Assembly: GCA_012270805.1 (NCBI GenBank)
Contig: JAAXHR010000011.1
Location: 1-6,530 of the forward strand
DNA: 6,530 bases
Source of the DNA: Dehalococcoidia bacterium
GTDB lineage: Bacteria; Chloroflexota; Dehalococcoidia; Lucifugimonadales; Lucifugimonadaceae
Direction of reading: 5' to 3'
The notes beneath the pieces are model-generated. The model made no database searches. It was not told the DNA's origin and saw nothing but the letters and a program-made list of their open reading frames with translations. The number at the start of each line of letters is the position of its first letter. The stretch's first letter is position 1. Shown here in pieces: positions 1 through 6,530 of this stretch. The position numbers were made by a program, and so were the translations under genes.

Positions 1-719
1 TCCGACATGTGTGCGCCTCGCTCAAGGTCGCGCTTCCGCCCATCGATGCTTATGCCCCCACGCGCATTGACCAGCGCCTTTGAGGCATCGGAATACTCCC
101 CGTATTGCGGATTGAACGTGTAGACATCGCTCTTCGAATACCGAAGTATCACGTCATGCTTGCGCGCGAAGTTCCGGCGTGGCACACCACCGCCACGGTA
201 ACACCAAACGATCTCGTTGCGAAAGTTATCACGACCGAAAACCGCGTCCATGATTACCTTGAGGTAGTGACTTGCAGTTGGATCGCAGTGCAGATACACG
301 CTTCCGGTAGACCTGAGCAGACGATGAATCTCAACGAGACGAGGCGTCATGTTCACCAGATACGCCATCAAGCGGTCACGACCAACCACCTTCAATAACC
401 CAGTCACCGTATCGGCGATGGCTTCACGGCGATGTTCGCAGACCGTCTCTCCAAACAACGCCTCTGATACATCGTCCCAGATCCATACGTCCTCAAACGC
501 TGGGAGATGAGCTTTAGCTTTCAACCCCGCAGGTCCACGAAACACGATCTTGTAGTTTTTATTCGAATTGAACGGCGGATCAAGGTAAACCAGATCAACC
601 GACTCCGAATCCAACCCCCGCATCACCTCAAGATTGTCCCCCACATGAAGCTGCCTCACGTCGCGTTTCGAACCGTCAACTTTAGAAACCGATCCGAACT
701 CTGATTCGTATTGCGTCAT
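1..719 (-). CDS. Site-specific DNA methyltransferase, beta-class type (N6_N4_Mtase family), N-terminal part
   Basis: Reading the minus strand from the ATG at 719 gives 239 residues open to the left edge, so the C-terminus is missing. Residues 43-50 read LVYLDPPF, the catalytic motif IV of amino-methyltransferases, followed by NSNKNYK. Residues 140-162 (SVYLHCD...YLKVIMDAVFG) and 166-178 (FRNEIVWCYRGGG), then ARKHDVILRYSKSD and FNPQY, are typical of the N6_N4_Mtase family. Motif IV near the N-terminus implies the beta order, with the S-adenosylmethionine-binding FxGxG motif expected off the window. The enzyme would methylate an adenine N6 (DPPF favours this) or possibly a cytosine N4 in the cytoplasm. 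A GTG at 755 in the same frame is an alternative start; a stop lies just above it (759-761). No clear Shine-Dalgarno is seen before either. No restriction partner is visible, so it could be orphan or part of a system to the left. Family is certain; base specificity is inferred. Confidence 0.93.
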   Translation of the reverse strand, partial: MTQYESEFGSVSKVDGSKRDVRQLHVGDNLEVMRGLDSESVDLVYLDPPFNSNKNYKIVFRGPAGLKAKAHLPAFEDVWIWDDVSEALFGETVCEHRREAIADTVTGLLKVVGRDRLMAYLVNMTPRLVEIHRLLRSTGSVYLHCDPTASHYLKVIMDAVFGRDNFRNEIVWCYRGGGVPRRNFARKHDVILRYSKSDVYTFNPQYGEYSDASKALVNARGGISIDGRKRDLERGAHMS

Positions 720-732
720 GTCGATTCGTGTG

Positions 733-745
733 ACTCGGCCCGAGT
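733..745. promoter_or_regulatory. Perfect 6-bp-arm inverted repeat upstream of the methyltransferase start
   Basis: ACTCGG, one base, then CCGAGT forms a perfect dyad centred at 739, 14 to 26 bases upstream of the methyltransferase ATG. The position would suit an operator or a 5' leader hairpin for that gene. If the alternative GTG at 755 were the start, the dyad would instead be coding. Function is inferred only from symmetry and position. Confidence 0.35.
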
Positions 746-800
746 TGACGACCACAATCTATCAGAAGACAGCCTCGCGGGGAGTGATATTACGATTTGA

Positions 801-809
801 TGCTATATT
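801..809 (+). promoter_or_regulatory. Possible extended -10 promoter element for the moxR operon
   Basis: TGCTATATT fits the extended -10 pattern TGn followed by TATATT (five of six matches to TATAAT). Transcription would begin near 816 and leave a leader of about 95 bases before moxR. No recognisable -35 hexamer sits at the usual distance, so this is a weak prediction. Confidence 0.25.
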
Positions 810-824
810 TGGCGCAGTCTACGA

Positions 825-845
825 TTGAATTAATACTTAACTCAA
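825..845. promoter_or_regulatory. Imperfect 9-bp-arm palindrome, operator-like
   Basis: TTGAATTAA, the spacer TAC, then TTAACTCAA form an inverted repeat with eight of nine positions complementary (A829 opposite C841 is the mismatch). The 21-base span and AT-rich centre resemble the binding site of a dimeric helix-turn-helix regulator. It lies 65 bases upstream of moxR and just downstream of the candidate extended -10, where a bound protein could block transcription. No regulator gene is visible, so the partner is unknown. Confidence 0.4.
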
Positions 846-870
846 GGGTCAGATAGAACCACCATCGTCG

Positions 871-891
871 CATCCCCCGATCATCCCCGAT
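871..891 (+). repeat. Short tandem repeat in the moxR leader
   Basis: CATCCCCCGAT (871-881) is followed directly by CATCCCCGAT (882-891), two near-identical units differing by one C in the homopolymer. The pair ends five bases before the moxR Shine-Dalgarno. It may be a chance product of the C-rich plus strand or a slippage-prone leader element. Confidence 0.4.
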
Positions 892-895
892 AATC

Positions 896-901
896 GAAAG
901 G
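896..901 (+). promoter_or_regulatory. Ribosome binding site that fixes the TTG start of moxR
   Basis: GAAAGG ends nine bases before the TTG at 911. It supports the TTG start: the first in-frame ATG of the gene is codon 64, immediately after the Walker A motif, so an ATG start would destroy the ATPase. Confidence 0.6.
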
Positions 902-910
902 TCCCAACGC

Positions 911-1921
911 TTGACAACACCCTCAACCGCCGTCGCAGAATCAACCATCAACCAGGATCATGCCGACACCATCGACCGCATCGTCGATAACGTGGGACGA
1001 GTGATCATAGGCAAAGATCCCTCCGTGCGGCTCGCTATCGTCGCCCTCCTGAGCCGCGGACACATCCTCATCGAAGACGTCCCCGGTGTCGGCAAGACCA
1101 TGCTTGCACGCTCCGTCGCCATCACCACTGGCTGCGACTTCAAACGCGTCCAATTCACTCCCGACCTCTTGCCCAGCGATGTCACTGGCGCATCCGTATA
1201 CAACCAGCAGATCGGCCAATTCGAGTACCGCCCCGGACCCGTAATGGCGCAAGTCGTCCTCGCCGACGAGATCAATCGCGCCACACCTAAGACCCAGTCC
1301 GCACTACTCGAAGCGATGGGCGAGCAGCAGGTCACCGTTGAAGGCATCACACACGCCCTGCCCAGTCCATTCATGGTCATTGCGACTCAAAATCCCATCG
1401 AGTACGAAGGCACCTTTCCGTTACCCGAAGCCCAGCTTGATCGGTTCTTCATGCGAATCTCCCTCGGATATCCGGATCCGCGCGAGGAAGTCGCAATCAT
1501 GGATGGCCGAGAGGCCACCGATCCCATCGACCTTCTAACATCCAGTTGCACCGCAAACGATATTATCGTCCTCCAGCAATACGCCGAAACCTTATACATC
1601 GACGAGCTCATCAAGCAATATATCGTCGAAATCGCGACCGCCACCCGCAGCCACCCCGACACCACACTCGGAGTATCGCCGCGCGCCAGCATCAATATGA
1701 TGAAGGGTGCCAAAGCATACGCCATGCTCCAAGGGCGAGACTACGTCATACCCGACGATGTAAAAGCTATCGCCGTACCCGTGATGTCCCACCGCGTTCT
1801 GCTCTCACCATCCGCGCGTATGAGAGGCGTCAACCAGAGCACGATCGTGAACGAAGCCATGGAGCAGGCCGCAGTCCCTGGCGCCGGGGGCGGAAGAGTA
1901 GCCGCGACCGCCACCAACTGA
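911..1921 (+). CDS. moxR: MoxR-family AAA+ ATPase
   Basis: A 336-residue cytoplasmic ATPase, the usual length for MoxR proteins. The Walker A motif is EDVPGVGKT (residues 55-63, Lys62). Walker B is VVLADE (115-120), sensor 1 lies in ATQNP (158-162), the arginine-finger region is LDRFF (176-180) and sensor 2 is GVSPR (254-258), so the nucleotide site looks intact. The C-terminal lid follows to residue 320, with a short Gly/Ala tail. MoxR proteins are thought to act as chaperones that mature or remodel partner proteins, often encoded next door; here the partners are probably the DUF58 and transglutaminase-like proteins downstream. The TTG start is supported by GAAAGG at 896-901. It is the first gene of a three-gene unit, 32 bases before the DUF58 gene, with no terminator between. 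Function beyond ATP-driven remodelling is inferred. Confidence 0.95.
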   Translation: MTTPSTAVAESTINQDHADTIDRIVDNVGRVIIGKDPSVRLAIVALLSRGHILIEDVPGVGKTMLARSVAITTGCDFKRVQFTPDLLPSDVTGASVYNQQIGQFEYRPGPVMAQVVLADEINRATPKTQSALLEAMGEQQVTVEGITHALPSPFMVIATQNPIEYEGTFPLPEAQLDRFFMRISLGYPDPREEVAIMDGREATDPIDLLTSSCTANDIIVLQQYAETLYIDELIKQYIVEIATATRSHPDTTLGVSPRASINMMKGAKAYAMLQGRDYVIPDDVKAIAVPVMSHRVLLSPSARMRGVNQSTIVNEAMEQAAVPGAGGGRVAATATN

Positions 1922-1953
1922 CATCAACAACCCACATATAGGCTCCGTAACTC

Positions 1954-3339
1954 GTGCAAGTCACCCTTCCAAAGATCGGACACGGCATCGCCAGCCGCAA
2001 CGAAAACCGGAGTCTCATAAGCGCGATCTGGAGCAACGCCGTACGCCATCGGATGCTCCTCGCCATCATCTTCGTGATCGGCGCGAAACTGGTCAACACC
2101 GTAGCGACCGGTTTCGACCTCTCCATGCGCCTCGCATACCTGCTCCTCATCCTCATCGCCATCTCTTGGGTCTGGTCCCGAGTTGGTGCCATCAACATGA
2201 GAGCCAGCGTAAACCGCCCAACCGGCCCCTTCTCCGTTGGAGACACTCTCACCGAACGCATCATCATTCAAAACTCAAACGGCGCACCCAAAGCCTGGGT
2301 CGAAGTCGAAGACAAAACAACCCTCCCAGACGTCGAGTTCCGCGAGGTCACCAGCTTCGGCCTGATGGTCACCTTCAAACGCGTCGACATGGAAGCACCC
2401 CTGACTCAGCGCGGTGAATACGACCTCGGCCCACTCGTCATCCGTGCCACCGACCCGTTCAACCTCTTCCCCCGCGACATCGAGTTCGAAGGAGTAGATA
2501 AAGTCCTCGTCTACCCACGAGTCCTACCCATACCAGACATCGCCGTCTCCCGCGTCCTCCTCGCTGATGGGCACTCCCGTCGCCACCGTATGCACCTCCT
2601 ATCCACCGATGTCGCCTCCGTACGCGAATACGCCGACGGCGACCCCATCGGTCGTATCCACTGGCTAACCACAGCCCGAACCGGCGAACTAATGGTCAAG
2701 CAGTTCGATCAAGGCTCCGCTGGCGAGATGTGGGTCATATTCGATCAACACATCGAAGCCCAAGCCGGCGAAGGCAAAGACTCCACCGATGAATACGGAG
2801 CAACCATCGCCGCATCCATCATCGACAAATACACCCGCACCTTCACCGAAGTCGGATACATCTCACACGGCTCCAACTCCCTACTCGCGATGCCGGATCA
2901 CACCGCATCCCACCGCGAGAACATCCTCCGTCACATCGCCGCGTCCAAACCAACCGGCTCCGTCCCTATTTTGGAGACCCTCGCCGTCCTAGAACGAGAA
3001 CTCTTTGTCAGCTCGACAGTAGTTGTCATCACCGCATCAGGCGAAGGAAACTGGATCGACGCCCTCGGTGTCCTTCGAAGACGGGGCATCCAAGTTATCT
3101 GCATCGTCCTCGACCGCGAATCCTTCGGGGGCGAATCCAACGCATCCGTATTCCCACGCCTCTCGATGGCCGGCATCACAACCTATCGCATCTACCACGG
3201 CGACGACATCACCGATGCCCTCGGCACAACTGCCGATGCCGATGCCGCAGCCGCCCGTATCTCGGCCCTCTACTCCAGCAACATCTCACAACTACATCAA
3301 CCACCATCTCAATCCGTTACCATCACCAACGACGCGTGA
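1954..3339 (+). CDS. DUF58 domain membrane protein, partner of MoxR
   Basis: A 461-residue protein starting at GTG. Two hydrophobic segments near the N-terminus (about residues 34-50 and 57-75) anchor it in the membrane, followed by a beta-rich region (about 80-190). The DUF58 signature is clear at residues 223-249: VREYADGDP, then RIHW, then AR-TGELMVK. The following strand WVIFD (260-264) opens the von Willebrand A-like part, but the usual DxSxS metal site is not present (Asp264 is followed by Gln-His-Ile). DUF58 proteins are regularly encoded beside MoxR ATPases and are presumed to be their membrane-side partners; the molecular role is not established. The start is 32 bases after the moxR stop with no strong Shine-Dalgarno, suggesting coupled translation. 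The next internal Met (codon 34) would remove part of the first hydrophobic segment. The stop overlaps the next gene by GTGA. Confidence 0.9.
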   Translation: MQVTLPKIGHGIASRNENRSLISAIWSNAVRHRMLLAIIFVIGAKLVNTVATGFDLSMRLAYLLLILIAISWVWSRVGAINMRASVNRPTGPFSVGDTLTERIIIQNSNGAPKAWVEVEDKTTLPDVEFREVTSFGLMVTFKRVDMEAPLTQRGEYDLGPLVIRATDPFNLFPRDIEFEGVDKVLVYPRVLPIPDIAVSRVLLADGHSRRHRMHLLSTDVASVREYADGDPIGRIHWLTTARTGELMVKQFDQGSAGEMWVIFDQHIEAQAGEGKDSTDEYGATIAASIIDKYTRTFTEVGYISHGSNSLLAMPDHTASHRENILRHIAASKPTGSVPILETLAVLERELFVSSTVVVITASGEGNWIDALGVLRRRGIQVICIVLDRESFGGESNASVFPRLSMAGITTYRIYHGDDITDALGTTADADAAAARISALYSSNISQLHQPPSQSVTITNDA

Positions 3340-6300
3340 CCACCGCAACCGCAGAACTCGGCAGCATCTTAGACCGTTCTACAAGATCGGCTAGGTCCCG
3401 TCGTCTCATGCGTCGCCGTCTGATGCGACGCGCATTCCTCGCCGACATCCCTATCAGCGACTGGATCGCTCTCGGCCTCCTCGCATGGATGCTCGCCATG
3501 GTCGGATGGTCGGTCCAACTCGCTAACTGGGGCGAACTCCCAAACATCGTCCCGACCGCCCTCATCGCCGCCGTAATCGCCTTCTTTATGACCCGAGTGC
3601 GTTTCCGCAGTAACAGCGTCTTGGACAAATTGTCGATCCCCATCAAATCAGCCATATTCCTCATCGCTGGCGTCATCATCGTCTTCTGGCAATCCTCGCT
3701 AAATGCCGAGGGCACCAACATCATCGCGCGCGCTTACGATGTCTACGATCGCTTCGAACTCTGGCTCGACATCGCCATCAACGGCGGCGTCAGCGGCGAC
3801 CAAATCCCATTCGCAATGATCATGATGACCGTGACATGGATCACGTCATACGTAGTCACGCTCCTAACCTTCAAGTTCAACAGCCCATGGGTTCCAGCCG
3901 CAATACTCGGCACCGCGCTCCTAACCAACCTCAGTCATCGCATCGGACTTCACGAGCAGACCTTCTATCTCTTCATGCTCGCCGCAGTCGCGCTCTTCTC
4001 ACACCTCGTTGCCGTCTCAAGAATCGACCAGTGGCGAAAATCTGGACTCACCTTCCCCAAGGAAGCACGATGGATCGCCGCACGTGACGGACTGATCCTC
4101 GGTATCGTCGTCATAATTGTCGCCGCACTCGCCCCGATGTTCGTCCCGCGCTCCGAGACCCTCAGCGTCCGGTGGAACACCATCTTCCTCGACCCTTTCA
4201 CCCAATTCCGGGACGTCGCCGAACGACTGCTCGCCGGCGTTCCAAGCGGCGATGACGACCAGATCTACTCCCCTAATGCGGTGCTCCCGTTCCAAGGCGG
4301 CATCGAACTCACCGACGATCCCGTAATGTGGATCCGCTCCCGCTACGCAAAGTTGCACCCGTCCCGCGTATATCAGGAATACTCGTCGCAAGGATGGATA
4401 ACCGCTCCCAGCGTCTCTCTTCCCGCGGACGCCGGCACTAAACTCCTCGCCAGCCCGAATGAAATCGATATCGACGAGAGGCAACGCGCCGACATTTCCG
4501 TCGAACTCCTTGGCAGAACCAACCGTGTGATCCCCGCCGCAGCCGTTCACGTACTTGACTACCAAGCCGATGTCGAAATTCTTGAACCCCTCAGCTGGGA
4601 TGTCCCACTCGCTGGCAGCCCAGCCAAACTCGCCGAACTGCCTGAAGACCTTCGGGAATTCGCATTCATGCTCCGCGAACGATTAATGAAGTTGGCGTCC
4701 GATTCCCCCATCTACTCACCTCCAGACACCGCCAACGATAGACCTCCCTTCACCTTGAACACCCAACCAGCAATGACCTTTGACGAAGTAAACTCCGTCA
4801 TTCGGCAGATGCAATCTAACGTGGATCCCGAATACAACATCGAAGAGCAAATCACATTCACCATCACCGCGAGCTCTCTCGAAGACATCCATCTGACCAG
4901 ATCCGGAGAACTCGTCGACATCACCTTCGCCATCTCCGACGAATCCCTCGACCAGATGCTAAACGGTTCCAACGACACGCCAGAAACGGTCGGAATCCGC
5001 GTATCAACGCAGATACTCCGCATTGCATCCGAATTAAACAACGGAGCAGGTCCCAGAAGACTCGAACTCGTAATCTCACCTGAAAACCTCGAATCCTTGG
5101 CAATCTCCGACCTAGACCCCTTAGGCTCGACCAACCGACCAGATACCACACGCTTCAGAATCACTGCTGACGACATCGAAGAAATGGACCTCCGGCGATC
5201 CGGTATCGATTGGCAAACATTTAGCTACCGCGTCTTAGCCGACGCCGATGGCACTAATGCAAACCTCATGCGAATCGCACGCAGAGGGCCCACCGAGCAG
5301 AACACCGTGACCTTCGATGAAATCCTTCAGGAGAACCAGCAATACAGCGTCACCACCTACATCTCCACTGCCGAGACACCGGAACTAGCTAATTCGACTG
5401 ACGACTACCCAAGCTGGATCGCCGATCGCTATCTCCAACTGCCCCAAACACTTCCCGACGAGGTTCGCGCCCTCGCGAATCAAGTCGTCGCTGACGCCGG
5501 AGCGGTAACGCCTTGGGAAAAGACCATGGCGATAAAGCGATTCTTACAGCAACAGGTCTACTCACTCGAGATAGAAGGCCCCGGACCCCGCGACGACGGC
5601 ATCTACTACTTCCTATTCGAGACCATCAATGAGCCATGCCCGTCCGAATTCCCGAGCTGCGACGCGACGAAACGCAAAGGCTACAGCCAATACTACGGTT
5701 CAGCAGCCACTGTCATGCTCCGATCCGTCGGAGTACCAGCTCGCATGATCGCAGGGTGGAGCGCTGGCGAATACGTGCCCGACCAAGGACAGTTCCTCAT
5801 TCGCGACCGCAATCGCCACGGATGGACCCAGATCTTCGCCCCGCCATACGGATGGATCGATGTTGAGGTCACGCCCGGCAGACCCGCCGTTCCACGCAAC
5901 ATCCTCGTGCCCACGACACCCACCTCCGACATCCCGCCCGGACTACCTGGTTCCGCCGAATTCGACCCCGACTACCTCGAATATCTCGAAGACTTGGATG
6001 AGCTCGCGCTGCTAGAGCAAGAACTACGCCTTGCCGGCCGCTTCCAACCCGCCGAAACCGACCAGGAATTGCTGCCATTCGAAGTCCCCCTGATGCCCAC
6101 CGCAGTCGCCACGTCCATCATCCTCATCGTCCTAATTGCAGTATTCCTCTGGCGCTGGAACCTCCGAGGACAACCCGCTCCCATCCGCGCTTACTCCCAA
6201 TTCGTCCGCGTCGCCTCACTTCTCGGATATCGAAAGCCATCCCACGTGTCAGCCCGCGAATTCGCCACCGAAATCGCCGACATGACCATGCGATACGGCG

Positions 6301-6530
6301 ACGCGCGCCGCATCATCGAAGCATTCGAAAAATCCGTCTACGGACCTGATGAACCCCGAAACGAAGTAACAACCGAGACAACCGAAACCGCATCGAGTGA
6401 AGAAGCCGATCAACCAGACCACACTCCAACTCCAGCACCCTTGCCTCCGCCGACCCTCTCTCAATCTTGGCGCAACCTGGCGCGAGCAATGCTCAAACAT
6501 CGCATCATGACCCTCTTCGGCATGACCCCC
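3336..6530 (+). CDS. TgpA/DUF3488-type membrane transglutaminase-like protein with serine at the nucleophile position, 3'-incomplete
   Basis: The frame is open for 1065 codons to the right edge. The GTG start overlaps the DUF58 stop as GTGA, indicating translational coupling. An Arg-rich tail (residues 14-32) precedes six or seven membrane segments (about 43-61, 70-86, 104-119, 158-177, 186-200, 209-227, 252-269). A long outside region follows (about 270-915). Residues 690-860 form the transglutaminase-like domain (YLQLPQTLPDEVRALA, YYFLFET, VMLRSVGVPAR, GWIDVEVTPG). A last membrane segment (923-939) leads to a cytoplasmic DUF4129-like part (about 950-1003), a Thr/Glu/Pro-rich linker and a final basic helix. 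The triad positions read Ser784, His828 and Glu844. Spacing of 44 and 16 matches, from memory, Pseudomonas TgpA (C404/H448/D464). Glu is common in related proteins, but Ser in place of Cys is not. The role may be peptidoglycan or surface-protein related; as written it may be inactive as a transglutaminase/protease, so binding or an altered chemistry is possible. Confidence 0.88.
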   Translation, partial: MTTATAELGSILDRSTRSARSRRLMRRRLMRRAFLADIPISDWIALGLLAWMLAMVGWSVQLANWGELPNIVPTALIAAVIAFFMTRVRFRSNSVLDKLSIPIKSAIFLIAGVIIVFWQSSLNAEGTNIIARAYDVYDRFELWLDIAINGGVSGDQIPFAMIMMTVTWITSYVVTLLTFKFNSPWVPAAILGTALLTNLSHRIGLHEQTFYLFMLAAVALFSHLVAVSRIDQWRKSGLTFPKEARWIAARDGLILGIVVIIVAALAPMFVPRSETLSVRWNTIFLDPFTQFRDVAERLLAGVPSGDDDQIYSPNAVLPFQGGIELTDDPVMWIRSRYAKLHPSRVYQEYSSQGWITAPSVSLPADAGTKLLASPNEIDIDERQRADISVELLGRTNRVIPAAAVHVLDYQADVEILEPLSWDVPLAGSPAKLAELPEDLREFAFMLRERLMKLASDSPIYSPPDTANDRPPFTLNTQPAMTFDEVNSVIRQMQSNVDPEYNIEEQITFTITASSLEDIHLTRSGELVDITFAISDESLDQMLNGSNDTPETVGIRVSTQILRIASELNNGAGPRRLELVISPENLESLAISDLDPLGSTNRPDTTRFRITADDIEEMDLRRSGIDWQTFSYRVLADADGTNANLMRIARRGPTEQNTVTFDEILQENQQYSVTTYISTAETPELANSTDDYPSWIADRYLQLPQTLPDEVRALANQVVADAGAVTPWEKTMAIKRFLQQQVYSLEIEGPGPRDDGIYYFLFETINEPCPSEFPSCDATKRKGYSQYYGSAATVMLRSVGVPARMIAGWSAGEYVPDQGQFLIRDRNRHGWTQIFAPPYGWIDVEVTPGRPAVPRNILVPTTPTSDIPPGLPGSAEFDPDYLEYLEDLDELALLEQELRLAGRFQPAETDQELLPFEVPLMPTAVATSIILIVLIAVFLWRWNLRGQPAPIRAYSQFVRVASLLGYRKPSHVSAREFATEIADMTMRYGDARRIIEAFEKSVYGPDEPRNEVTTETTETASSEEADQPDHTPTPAPLPPPTLSQSWRNLARAMLKHRIMTLFGMTP
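4857..5204 (+). repeat. Duplicated protein motif inside the outside region of the transglutaminase-like protein
   Basis: Residues 508-524 (nucleotides 4857-4907) and 607-623 (5154-5204) align without gaps: nine of 17 positions are identical (F, I, T, A, E, L, R, S, G) and three more are conservative. The consensus is F-x-I-T-A-x-x-[LI]-E-[DE]-[IM]-x-L-x-R-S-G, with a period of 99 residues. A weaker related stretch begins at residue 578 (LVISPENLE). This suggests two beta-rich modules of about 100 residues that arose by old duplication; the DNA is too diverged for a recent repeat. Confidence 0.55.

Larger units (their letters stand above)
720..910. promoter_or_regulatory. Divergent intergenic region between the methyltransferase and moxR
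   Basis: This 191-base gap separates two outward-facing genes and must hold promoters for both, unless the moxR unit is leaderless. It is locally AT-rich around 787-845, unlike the flanking coding DNA. It contains two inverted repeats, a possible extended -10 element on the plus strand, a TAATAT sequence on the minus strand (792 down to 787) that could serve as a -10 for the methyltransferase, a tandem repeat and the moxR Shine-Dalgarno. No convincing -35 element accompanies either -10 candidate. I see no small gene or RNA in it. Confidence 0.6.

Noticed and set aside
105..704. Plus-strand open frames at 105-398 and 507-704
   Set aside because: Both are opposite the methyltransferase gene, whose minus-strand translation carries clear conserved motifs; the plus-strand translations look random.
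1922..1953. Terminator or promoter between moxR and the DUF58 gene
   Set aside because: The 32-base gap has no stem-loop with a T run and no promoter-like hexamers, so the genes are most simply one transcript.
1830..2271. Two overlapping minus-strand open frames spanning the moxR/DUF58 junction
   Set aside because: They are antisense to two well-supported genes, overlap each other, and show no family motif or ribosome site.
4017..4565. 182-codon minus-strand open frame
   Set aside because: It lies fully inside the transglutaminase-like gene in antisense, has no recognisable domain, and is explained by the C-ending codon bias of the plus strand, which removes stops from the opposite strand.
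4712..5176. 154-codon minus-strand open frame in the middle of the transglutaminase-like gene
   Set aside because: Antisense shadow; the plus-strand frame continues uninterrupted through it and carries the duplicated motif.
5865..5867. Glu844 instead of Asp as a second broken active-site residue
   Set aside because: From memory, many actinobacterial and chloroflexal relatives have FEPTP at this point, so Glu is probably a normal family variant rather than a lesion.
3336..6530. A frameshift or split in the very long last gene
   Set aside because: I read every codon from 3336 to 6530 and found one continuous frame with family motifs in the right order, so no break is supported.

Overview
The window suggests a bacterium, most likely an actinomycete of moderate GC (about 53% over six 60-base lines counted by hand). 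Support comes from the MoxR / DUF58 / transglutaminase cassette, non-ATG starts (TTG, GTG, GTG), heavy use of C-ending codons and a GTGA stop/start overlap. Placement below phylum level is not possible from this stretch; a MoxR-DUF58-TgpA cassette is also common in Chloroflexota and elsewhere.

Layout. The left 719 bases carry, on the minus strand, the N-terminal 239 residues of a beta-class-type site-specific DNA methyltransferase (DPPF motif); its C-terminus lies beyond the left edge. Positions 720-910 are a divergent intergenic region holding two dyads, a possible extended -10 element, a short tandem repeat and a Shine-Dalgarno sequence. From 911 to the right edge three plus-strand genes follow tightly: a MoxR-family AAA+ ATPase (TTG start), a DUF58 membrane protein (GTG start, 32-nt gap) and a very large TgpA/DUF3488-type membrane transglutaminase-like protein (GTG start overlapping the preceding stop). 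The last is open for 1065 codons to the right edge.

How the genes fit together. MoxR-DUF58-transglutaminase is a recurring cassette. The cytoplasmic MoxR ATPase is thought to act as a chaperone or remodeller on membrane-bound or von Willebrand-like partners, and the transglutaminase-like protein exposes its domain outside the membrane. The exact process is unknown in most organisms. The methyltransferase is divergently oriented and probably belongs to a separate unit.

Main oddity. In the transglutaminase-like protein the position that should be the catalytic cysteine reads as serine (Ser784, in G-Y-S-Q-Y-Y), while the His and acidic positions keep the expected spacing. The only two cysteines in the visible 1065 residues lie in a short insertion just before that site. 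The protein also has an unusually long extracellular part containing a duplicated motif 99 residues apart.
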